Assembly: GCA_947453585.1 (NCBI GenBank)
Contig: CANGHQ010000127.1
Coordinates: 1 to 6,003, forward strand
Reading direction: 5' to 3'
Source of the DNA: Burkholderiales bacterium
GTDB taxonomy: Bacteria; Pseudomonadota; Gammaproteobacteria; Burkholderiales; Burkholderiaceae_C
DNA: 6,003 bases
Shown: positions 1 to 4,804 of the stretch, piece after piece
Layout of the letters: each line of letters begins with the position of its first letter
Position numbering within the stretch: position 1 is the stretch's first letter
Translations under genes and position numbers: made by a program
Notes under the pieces: model-generated
Databases searched by the model: none
Seen by the model: the letters and a program-made list of their open reading frames with translations, nothing else
What the model was told of the DNA's origin: nothing

Positions 1-79
1 CTTGGTTCATTTCTTCGAGCAAGACTTGCTTGCGCGTGCGCCGGGTGCTGAGATCGAGTCCGAGGTCTGTTTGTTTCAT
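1..79 (-). CDS. IS5-family transposase, N-terminal fragment (runs off left edge)
   Basis: Reading leftward from the CAT at 77-79 gives 26 codons, MKQTDLGLDLSTRRTRKQVL followed by LEEMNQ, open to the window edge. This start (MKQTDLGL-L-T-RTRK-xF/L-xxM) is the standard N-terminus of many IS5-family DDE transposases in proteobacteria, where the following residues normally lead into a VPW motif and the catalytic domain. Only the N-terminal tip is visible, so whether the element is intact cannot be told. It points away from pdxH. The identification rests on recognition of the family N-terminus; the short length limits certainty. Confidence 0.8.
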   Translation of the reverse strand, partial: MKQTDLGLDLSTRRTRKQVLLEEMNQ

Positions 80-145
80 GCTGTTAAAGCTCGCAATTTG
101 CGTGCCTCAATCGAGGTGATTGGGGTGGGGTTTTGAACATGATCC
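1..145 (-). mobile_element. Probable end of an IS5-family insertion sequence
   Basis: The transposase start at 79 implies that the IS terminus lies a short distance to its right. IS5-subgroup elements typically have a short leader before the transposase and create a 4-bp YTAR target duplication. A CTAG at 146-149 fits YTAR, which would place the element's end at 145, reading GGATCATGTTCAAAACCCC inward on the minus strand. The exact boundary is inferred: the other end and the second copy of the duplication lie outside the window. Inside the leader there are two small near-palindromes (around 92-102 and 106-117) that may be part of the element. Confidence 0.4.
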
Positions 146-149
146 CTAG
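146..149. repeat. Candidate target-site duplication CTAG of the IS
   Basis: CTAG matches the YTAR target rule of the IS5 subgroup and sits a plausible distance outside the transposase start. Four bases carry little weight alone, and the partner copy is outside the window. Confidence 0.2.
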
Positions 150-158
150 GGTATTCCC

Positions 159-201
159 TATTTTTAGGAGAAATTTTTTGCCGCCTTCCCCCCTAAAAAT
201 A
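159..201. repeat. Inverted repeat, 10 bp perfect arms, 23 bp apart
   Basis: TATTTTTAGG at 159-168 is the exact reverse complement of CCTAAAAATA at 192-201. The arms are AT-rich and lie in the only AT-rich stretch of the window, between the IS end and pdxH. CCCTA recurs at 144-148, 156-160 and 191-195. The structure could be a regulator site, a weak stem-loop, or remains of another element end. It is not a typical intrinsic terminator, because the arms are A/T-rich and no U-tract follows in either direction. Confidence 0.5.
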
Positions 202-205
202 TACA
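178..205 (+). promoter_or_regulatory. Candidate sigma70 promoter for pdxH
   Basis: TTGCCG at 178-183 (4 of 6 matches to the -35 consensus) and TATACA at 200-205 (-10-like) are separated by 16 bp. This would give a 5' leader of about 70 bases before the pdxH ATG. The -10 overlaps the right arm of the inverted repeat at 159-201, so a protein bound there could affect transcription. The assignment rests on consensus matching only, and the AT-rich leader offers alternatives. No strong Shine-Dalgarno precedes the ATG at 284. Confidence 0.3.
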
Positions 206-283
206 TCGCTCCTGTTTGGAACAGTGCTGCTTCAAGTCGCAACAAATAAAACCCAGATCAAAATATTTTTGCAGAAATAAACC

Positions 284-922
284 ATGACCTCTATCGCCGA
301 TATCCGCAAAAGCTACGAGCGCGCCGAGCTCAATGAAGACGCCTCACACGGCGACCCGCTAGACCAGTTTCACCAGTGGCTGACTGAGGCCATTGCCAGC
401 GAGGTACCCGAGCCCAACGCCATGACACTGGCCACCGTGGGCTGCGATTTGCGGCCTTCAACCCGGGTGGTGCTGATCAAGGGCTATGACCCCCAAGGCA
501 TTGTTTGGTACACCAATTTCGCCAGCCGCAAGGGCCAGGAACTCGCGGCCAACCCGTTTGCGGCGCTGCAGTTTCATTGGGTGGAGCTGGAGCGCGTGGT
601 GCGCATTGAAGGTGTTGTCGAAAAAGTAAGCGACGCCGAGGCCGACGCCTATTTCCACAGCCGGCCGCTGGATTCGCGCATAGGCGCCTGGGCGTCTCCA
701 CAAAGCGAGGTAATCAGCGGGCGCGGCGTGCTGGTGGGCAATGCGGCCAAATACGCGGCGCAATTTATGCTGAACCCGCCGCGCCCGCCGCACTGGGGCG
801 GCTACCGGCTCAAACCCGACAACTGGCAGTTTTGGCAAGGGCGCAAAAGCCGTTTGCACGACCGCTTGCGCTACCGCCAAGACACAAACGGGCAATGGGT
901 GCGCGAGCGCCTGGCGCCGTGA
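284..922 (+). CDS. pdxH: Pyridoxamine/pyridoxine 5'-phosphate oxidase
   Basis: A cytosolic FMN enzyme that oxidises pyridoxamine 5'-phosphate or pyridoxine 5'-phosphate to pyridoxal 5'-phosphate with O2, the last step of vitamin B6 synthesis and salvage. The 212-aa length is close to the E. coli enzyme (218). Visible FMN/substrate residues by analogy with E. coli: R61-VVLIK66 (K72 in E. coli), YTN 76-78, SRK 81-83, Y123, R127, S131, and the C-terminal signature WQFWQGRKSRLHDRLRYR (181-198) with R190 and H192 matching the PLP-binding R197/H199. The chain ends in the family-typical RERLAP. The ATG at 284 gives the usual N-terminus (MTSIADIRKSYERAEL); the next Met is residue 47, inside the fold. 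The gene stands alone, 27 bp from the convergent DUF3299 gene. All key residues are present, so it should be active. Confidence 0.96.
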   Translation: MTSIADIRKSYERAELNEDASHGDPLDQFHQWLTEAIASEVPEPNAMTLATVGCDLRPSTRVVLIKGYDPQGIVWYTNFASRKGQELAANPFAALQFHWVELERVVRIEGVVEKVSDAEADAYFHSRPLDSRIGAWASPQSEVISGRGVLVGNAAKYAAQFMLNPPRPPHWGGYRLKPDNWQFWQGRKSRLHDRLRYRQDTNGQWVRERLAP

Positions 923-938
923 AACCTTCTTGTATCGG

Positions 939-967
939 GCGGTCGCAACCTATTTGACGGCGACCGC
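939..967. other. Stem-loop between convergent genes
   Basis: GCGGTCGC (939-946) and GCGACCGC (960-967) form a perfect 8-bp GC-rich stem with a 13-base loop. The structure lies just after pdxH and overlaps the stop codon end of the opposing DUF3299 gene. It could slow or stop transcripts from both sides or protect mRNA 3' ends. No T-run follows on either strand, so it is not a canonical intrinsic terminator. Confidence 0.4.
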
Positions 968-1477
968 GTCCGACATGCGGTAGTACATGCCGTAGGGGTC
1001 GTCTGCCAGCACGGCGAACTTGCCCTCGACCACTACCGGCTCCAGCGAATACCGCACCGGCGTTTTGGTGTGCACTTCCACCATGCTCTCGGGCCCGCCA
1101 GGCAGGCAAAACGCACAAGTCAAAGGCACCGAGCTGATCAGAAAGTGCTTTTGCTTTTCGCCCGGGTCCAGCGGCATCATGAAACCCTGCACGCGCTGGC
1201 TTTTTTGGTTCAGGGCCATCAGATTGGCGCCAAACACCGGCAGGATGCGGTTTTTCTCGGTCTTGGTCTTGACCGCCGTCAGGAGCGACCAGGGCAGCAC
1301 GTCGCTGCGCTCGGTCAACGGTGCAAACGGGCTGTTGGGGCTGTGAAAGCCCGCGCCGCTGCCCTGGGGTGCGGCCACCGCGCCTTCGCCCAAAGGCGAA
1401 GTCAGTTGCGCCACGGCCAGAGCGGGCAACGCCAGAACCAGGGCCAAAGTGCAGAGAAAAGGCGTGAATTTTTTCAT
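950..1477 (-). CDS. Exported DUF3299 domain protein
   Basis: A 175-aa protein with a clear signal peptide: MKK, a hydrophobic core to about residue 20, and a probable cut after AVA (residue 23), so it should act in the periplasm. The mature part carries the DUF3299 pattern: LPWSLLTAVK (61-70), an LPVFGANLMALN segment (79-90), QGFMMPLDPGEKQKHF (97-112), then C121-AFC124-LPGGPESMVEV and a C-terminal VEGKFAVL...DPYGMYYR. The CxxC and nearby H111 could bind a metal or form a disulfide; that is inference. The start is fixed by the signal peptide and by an AGGTGA Shine-Dalgarno; the upstream in-frame extension only shadows the permease gene. It begins 4 bp after the permease stop and is almost certainly co-transcribed. 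From memory, DUF3299 genes often accompany such ATPase/permease pairs, suggesting a periplasmic partner. Biochemical function is unknown. Confidence 0.87.
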   Translation of the reverse strand: MKKFTPFLCTLALVLALPALAVAQLTSPLGEGAVAAPQGSGAGFHSPNSPFAPLTERSDVLPWSLLTAVKTKTEKNRILPVFGANLMALNQKSQRVQGFMMPLDPGEKQKHFLISSVPLTCAFCLPGGPESMVEVHTKTPVRYSLEPVVVEGKFAVLADDPYGMYYRMSDAVAVK

Positions 1478-1481
1478 GGTT

Positions 1482-1487
1482 TCACCT
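1482..1487 (-). promoter_or_regulatory. Shine-Dalgarno of the DUF3299 gene, merged with the permease stop
   Basis: On the minus strand AGGTGA lies 4 bases before the ATG at 1477, and its last three bases are the TGA stop of the permease. This strongly supports the start at 1477 and suggests translational coupling or re-initiation between the two genes. Confidence 0.7.
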
Positions 1488-2711
1488 GGATTGAAGTAAT
1501 TGAAGAACGTCTGAACGGTAAGCCCCCAGCGCCGGCAACAAAGCCGCGCCCAGCGACACCCCCAGCGCCAGCGCGGGCACCCAAAGCAGCTCGGCGGGCC
1601 ACAGGGCACCGGCCAGCAGCAGCGACTGGTCTAGCCCCAGCATCCAGACCAGGGCCAGCACAAAGCACTGCCCCAGTACCAGCCCCAGCAGCGCCGCCAT
1701 CAGGCCCAGCCAGAGCGCCTCAGTCAGCAACAGCGCGGCAATGCGCCCCGGTGGCGCGCCCAACATGCGCAGCAAGGCCAGGTCGCCCCGGCGTTCGCGC
1801 ACCGCGTTCCACAGCGCGATAAAAACGCTCAAGGCCGCGGTGAGCAAGAGCATGCCGGCAAAAGCGCGCAGCACGTCGGTGCCCAGGCCCAGCATGTGCA
1901 GCAAACGCGTTACCTCCAGGGCGGGGGAAGCAGCCTGCATCTCGGTGTGGGTGTTGACCCAGCGCGGGAAAGTGACCGCGGCCATGGGGCTTGTGTAGCG
2001 CACCAGCGCCAGGGTCACTTCGCGTTCTTCTTCGACGGCCCGGTGATCGTGGTGGTCTTTTTCGTCCTTAGGGTCCTCGTCTTCGGCGCTGGCGGGGTGT
2101 TCGTGCACTTTCCAGACCGAGGCGGTGTCGGTCAGGATCAGGCGGTCAAGCACGCTGGCGTTGGCGGCCAGCACGCCCACCACCGTGTACGCGCTGTCGC
2201 CATGCGCGTGGCCGCCCGCGCCCAATCCGTGTGAGCCAGCAAAAGTGTCACCCAAACGCAAACCCAGCTTGCGGGCCACGGTGGCGCCCAGCACCACCTC
2301 CATGGGCGTGTTCCACAAACGGCCCTGGGCCAAGACCGCGCCGTAGTGCGCCGGGTAAGCCAGCGATGTGCCCACGATGCGGTAGGCCTGAAAGTTGTCG
2401 CCCAGGCTGATCGGAATCACCTCAGCCACCAGCGGATTTTTTTTCAGGGCGTTAACTGCTGCCAGGGGCACGTTTCCGGGCGGCACATCTAAGTGCAAGA
2501 CGCCAGACAGGATGAGCTGCATGGGGCTGCCCTTGGCGCCCACCACCACGTCAATGCCCGCCAGATCGCGGTCAAAAGCACGCTCTACCTGGTGCGCCAC
2601 CAGCAGCAAAAACGTGATGGATGCCAGGCCCAAACCCAGCAGCAGCACATTGAGCAAGGCCGCCAGGGGGCGGGCCCACAAGTACCGCCAGGACAAAGAC
2701 AGCGTCTTCAT
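1482..2711 (-). CDS. ABC transporter permease, FtsX/MacB type, with His/acid-rich periplasmic segment
   Basis: A 409-aa inner-membrane protein with the FtsX/MacB plan: one N-terminal helix (about 15-40), a large periplasmic domain (about 41-278), then three helices (about 279-303, 325-357, 372-397). The loop after the second helix, VRERRGDLALLRMLGAPPGRI (304-324), is typical of the FtsX domain that contacts the ATPase. The segment VGAKGSPMQLILSGVLHLDV (57-76) resembles a hallmark of an uncharacterised permease subgroup usually paired with a LolD-like ATPase. Residues 203-230 (HEHPASAEDEDPKDEKDHHD onward) and H161/H168/H170 make a His/Asp/Glu-rich patch facing the periplasm, suggesting metal sensing or binding (inference). 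The start codon overlaps the ATPase stop as ATGA. Such MacB-like proteins usually act by mechanotransmission or extraction of envelope substrates rather than classical import. The substrate cannot be read from sequence. Confidence 0.9.
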   Translation of the reverse strand: MKTLSLSWRYLWARPLAALLNVLLLGLGLASITFLLLVAHQVERAFDRDLAGIDVVVGAKGSPMQLILSGVLHLDVPPGNVPLAAVNALKKNPLVAEVIPISLGDNFQAYRIVGTSLAYPAHYGAVLAQGRLWNTPMEVVLGATVARKLGLRLGDTFAGSHGLGAGGHAHGDSAYTVVGVLAANASVLDRLILTDTASVWKVHEHPASAEDEDPKDEKDHHDHRAVEEEREVTLALVRYTSPMAAVTFPRWVNTHTEMQAASPALEVTRLLHMLGLGTDVLRAFAGMLLLTAALSVFIALWNAVRERRGDLALLRMLGAPPGRIAALLLTEALWLGLMAALLGLVLGQCFVLALVWMLGLDQSLLLAGALWPAELLWVPALALGVSLGAALLPALGAYRSDVLQLLQSR

Positions 2712-3382
2712 GGCGCCGCCTCAGTGGCCGGGGCGCGGCCCAGCACCAAGCGCTGAACGGCCGACGACAGGCCCTGCAAGCATTGGTCCACACGCGCGTC
2801 ATGAGTGGCAATCACCAGAGTGGCGCCCAGGTTTTGGGCCGTGGTCCACAGCAATTGCACGGCGTCTGCGGCGTTGTGGTCGTCCAGGCTGGCGGTGGGC
2901 TCGTCGGCCAGCAGCAAGCGCGGGCGCATCAGCACGGCGCGCGCCAGTGCCACGCGCTGCGCTTGGCCGCCCGAGAGCTGGGACGGCAGGCGTTGCGCCA
3001 GATCGGCAACGCCCAGGGCGTCCAGCGCGGCCTCGATGCGCGCATCGTGTTGCGCCACACCGGCGGCCCAAAACGCCAACGCCAAGTTGTGGTGCACCGT
3101 GAGCGCGGCGCTCAAATGCAGTTTTTGGGGCAAAAAACCGATAGTCTGGGCGCGCCAGGCGTCGGTTTTCAGAGCGCCCAAGGTACCGAGCGCCTGCCCA
3201 GCCACCTGCAGGCTTCCGCCACTGGGTGCCACCAGGCCTGCGGCCAGCGCTAGCCAGGTTGATTTGCCGCTGCCCGAGGGGCCACCCAACAGCAGCATGC
3301 CGCCCTGGGGCACATCCACGTCAGGAAACGCCAGCAGGGCGCCGTTTTTATAGGCGAACTGCAGCCCTGTGCTTTGAATCAT
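2708..3382 (-). CDS. ABC transporter ATP-binding protein (LolD/MacB-type)
   Basis: A 224-aa single-domain ATPase that would power the adjacent permease from the cytoplasmic face. All motifs are intact: Walker A GPSGSGKST (34-42), Q-loop Q86 in FLPQK, signature LSGGQ (136-140), Walker B LLLADE (156-161) with catalytic E161, D-loop SLDD (165-168) and H-loop H194. Size and the QAQRVALARA signature region fit the LolD/FtsE/MacB class. It starts 18 bp after the msrA stop without an obvious Shine-Dalgarno, and its TGA overlaps the permease ATG by 4 bp, so the pair is translationally coupled. The start gives a normal N-terminus (MIQSTGLQFAY) for the class. LolD itself is less likely, because there is no LolC/LolE partner and a DUF3299 gene follows. 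Confidence 0.92.
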   Translation of the reverse strand: MIQSTGLQFAYKNGALLAFPDVDVPQGGMLLLGGPSGSGKSTWLALAAGLVAPSGGSLQVAGQALGTLGALKTDAWRAQTIGFLPQKLHLSAALTVHHNLALAFWAAGVAQHDARIEAALDALGVADLAQRLPSQLSGGQAQRVALARAVLMRPRLLLADEPTASLDDHNAADAVQLLWTTAQNLGATLVIATHDARVDQCLQGLSSAVQRLVLGRAPATEAAP

Positions 3383-3400
3383 GAATACAGCAGCCCGCAG

Positions 3401-3943
3401 TCAGGCTTTCGCCAGTCGGGCAAAGGTCTTGCGGAACTTGGCCACCTTGGGTGCGGCCACCGCCACGCAGTAGCCCTGCGTGGGGTTACGGGCAAAGAAA
3501 TTTTGGTGGTAGTCCTCGGCGCGGGCGTAGTGGGCCAGCATTTGCACTTCGGTCACCACCGGGCTGGCGTAGGTGCCGCTGGCGTTGACCTCGGCCACCA
3601 GGTCTTGGGCAATTTGCAGTTGCTCGGGCGTGGTGCAGTAAATGCCGCTGCGGTACTGCGTGCCCACGTCGTGGCCCTGGCGGTTCAGGGTGGTGGGGTC
3701 GTGGATCACAAAGAAGATCTCCAGCACTTCGCGCACGCTGATGACGGACGGGTCAAATTCGAGTTTGACCACCTCGTTATGGCCGCTGGTTCCGGTGCAG
3801 ACATCGTCGTAGGTGGGGTTGGGCAAATGGCCGTTGCTATAGCCAGACTCCACGGCCAGCACGCCGCGCACCTGCAAATAGACCGATTCGCTGCACCAGA
3901 AGCAGCCAGCGCCCAGGGCCAGGGTTTGGGTGGAATGTTGCAT
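3401..3943 (-). CDS. msrA: Peptide-methionine (S)-S-oxide reductase MsrA
   Basis: Reduces the S-form of methionine sulfoxide in oxidised proteins and free Met-SO, using thioredoxin. The 180-aa sequence shows the MsrA signature GCFWC (13-17) with catalytic C14, SGYSNGHLPNPTYDDVCTG (33-51), E57 in GHNEVV, the block HDPTTLNRQGHDVGTQYRS (81-99), and a C-terminal QGYC with likely resolving C159. No signal peptide is seen, so it is cytoplasmic, and no MsrB domain is fused. A longer in-frame reading to 4075 exists, but the ATG at 3943 is chosen because it has an AAAGG ribosome site 8 bases upstream and the protein starts right before the conserved LALGAGCFW strand. It is the first gene of the minus-strand cluster with the ABC system 18 bp downstream, so co-transcription is likely though not proven. 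Confidence 0.95.
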   Translation of the reverse strand: MQHSTQTLALGAGCFWCSESVYLQVRGVLAVESGYSNGHLPNPTYDDVCTGTSGHNEVVKLEFDPSVISVREVLEIFFVIHDPTTLNRQGHDVGTQYRSGIYCTTPEQLQIAQDLVAEVNASGTYASPVVTEVQMLAHYARAEDYHQNFFARNPTQGYCVAVAAPKVAKFRKTFARLAKA

Positions 3944-3951
3944 GGGTGGGG

Positions 3952-3963
3952 CCTTTCGAAAGG
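3952..3963 (-). promoter_or_regulatory. Palindrome containing the msrA ribosome binding site
   Basis: CCTTTCGAAAGG is a perfect 12-bp palindrome. On the minus strand its right half, GAAAGG (3952-3957), serves as the msrA Shine-Dalgarno, 8 bases before the ATG. In the mRNA it could fold on itself only as a 4-bp stem with a tetraloop, so a regulatory role in masking the site is speculative. As DNA it could also be a protein site. Confidence 0.4.
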
Positions 3964-4061
3964 GGCTGAAAAAAGTGCCTGAGCATAAGCCGCTTGTGTT
4001 TCTCTGGCGTGAAGCAGGGTTCTGCGGCGAGCGCCATATTTTGTTTTGGACGCCGCCCTGA

Positions 4062-4091
4062 TTGACGCTGCGCAAGGCAGCGGGCTACACT
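4062..4091 (+). promoter_or_regulatory. Sigma70-like promoter of the tetR-RND operon
   Basis: TTGACG (-35, 4062-4067) and TACACT (-10, 4086-4091) are separated by 18 bp. Transcription would start near 4098, leaving a leader of only about 15 bases before the ATG at 4114, with no Shine-Dalgarno visible. The spacer contains the dyad 4066-4082, and the -10 touches the palindrome 4091-4110. Confidence 0.6.
4066..4082. repeat. Short dyad in the promoter spacer
   Basis: CGCTGC (4066-4071) and GCAGCG (4077-4082) are perfect 6-bp inverted arms with a 5-base spacer, lying between the -35 and -10 boxes. It could be an additional regulator site, or chance in GC-rich DNA. Confidence 0.3.
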
Positions 4092-4110
4092 ACTAACCAG
4101 CCAGTCAGTA
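4091..4110. promoter_or_regulatory. Probable TetR-family operator
   Basis: The half-sites TACTAACCAG (4091-4100) and, on the other strand, TACTGACTGG (4110-4101) agree at 7 of 10 positions, with the three differences all transitions, giving a 20-bp imperfect palindrome. The TACTnAC...GTnAGTA form resembles operators of TetR repressors of efflux pumps (commonly built on a TGAC/GTCA core). It starts on the last base of the -10 and covers the transcription start, so a bound repressor would block the promoter. The most likely ligand protein is the TetR encoded 4 bp downstream. The divergent msrA cluster might also be affected. Confidence 0.55.
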
Positions 4111-4113
4111 ACA

Positions 4114-4794
4114 ATGAACATCCCCTCCCGCCTTCTGCAACTCGCCTGCCCTGCCGCGCCCAAGCGCGAACGGCGCAAGGACGCCCGACCGCGCGAGCTG
4201 CTCGAAGCCGCGCTGGTGCTGTTTGTAGAACAAGGCTTTGCCGCCACCAAGGTAGAAGACGTGGCCAAGCGCGCCGGGGTGTCCAAGGGCACCTTGTTTT
4301 TGTACTTTGCCACCAAGGAAGAGCTGTTCAAGGCGGTGGTGCGCGAAAACATCGTGGGCCAGTTCTCAGAATTCAACGTGGCGCTGGACAGCTTCACCGG
4401 CAACACCGAGACGCTGTTGCGCACCTTTATGACCGCCTGGTGGCACCGCGTGGGCGACACCCACAGCGCCGGTATTTGCAAGCTGATGGTGAGCGAGGGT
4501 CGACAGTTTCCCGAACTCGCCGAGTTTTACCGCACCGAGGTGATTGACCCCGCCTGCCAGATCATTGGCCGGGTGCTGGCGCGCGGCGTGCAGCGCGGCG
4601 AACTGCAGGCGCTGCCCGCGCAGCACAGCGTCTACACCCTGCTGGCACCGATTTTGTTTTTGATGCTCTGGAACAGCGCGCCCGGTCTGTCGGGCACCCT
4701 GGCCCTGGACGGCCAGGCCTTTTTAGACACCCAAATCGACGTTTTGCTGCACGGCATTGGCGTGCAGCCATCCACCTCCGCTTCGGCACCCTAA
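4114..4794 (+). CDS. TetR/AcrR-family transcriptional regulator of the RND efflux operon
   Basis: A 226-aa one-component repressor. The N-terminal DNA-binding domain spans about residues 24-72 with a typical helix-turn-helix: TKVEDVAKRAGVSKGTLFLYFATKEELF (45-72), including the conserved turn AGVSKGTLFLYF. Before it is a basic stretch (KRERRKDARPRE, 17-28) and a roughly 16-residue N-terminal tail. The C-terminal part (about 80-215) is the variable helical ligand/dimer domain; MVSEGRQFPELAEFYRTEVI (125-144) is a pattern seen in AefR-like and related efflux regulators. It is the first gene of a co-directional operon with the adaptor 10 bp downstream, so it probably represses itself and the pump together. 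The inducer is unknown. The ATG at 4114 is the only good start near the promoter. Confidence 0.92.
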   Translation: MNIPSRLLQLACPAAPKRERRKDARPRELLEAALVLFVEQGFAATKVEDVAKRAGVSKGTLFLYFATKEELFKAVVRENIVGQFSEFNVALDSFTGNTETLLRTFMTAWWHRVGDTHSAGICKLMVSEGRQFPELAEFYRTEVIDPACQIIGRVLARGVQRGELQALPAQHSVYTLLAPILFLMLWNSAPGLSGTLALDGQAFLDTQIDVLLHGIGVQPSTSASAP

Positions 4795-4804
4795 CTGCTC
4801 ACGA

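Noticed and set aside
159..201. Intrinsic terminator of the IS or an upstream gene
   Set aside because: The arms are A/T-rich and no U-tract follows the stem on either strand.
1478..1609. N-terminal extension of the DUF3299 protein to 1609
   Set aside because: It runs through the permease coding region and would bury the clear signal peptide; AGGTGA marks the start at 1477.
1070..1822. A 250-codon plus-strand open frame across the DUF3299 and permease genes
   Set aside because: Pro/Ala/Arg-rich shadow sequence spanning two real genes on the other strand.
2395..3102. A 235-codon plus-strand open frame opposite the permease and ATPase genes
   Set aside because: It crosses the ATGA junction of two motif-complete genes and has only Arg/Pro/Ala-rich composition.
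3944..4075. N-terminal extension of msrA to an ATG at 4075
   Set aside because: The extra 44 residues resemble no MsrA N-terminus or signal peptide and cover the divergent control region; the ATG at 3943 has a well-spaced ribosome site.
4757..4804. Upstream start of the adaptor at 4757
   Set aside because: It would overlap tetR by 38 bases and add a polar Pro/His/Cys segment in front of the membrane anchor; the tandem ATG at 4805/4808 gives a normal N-terminus.
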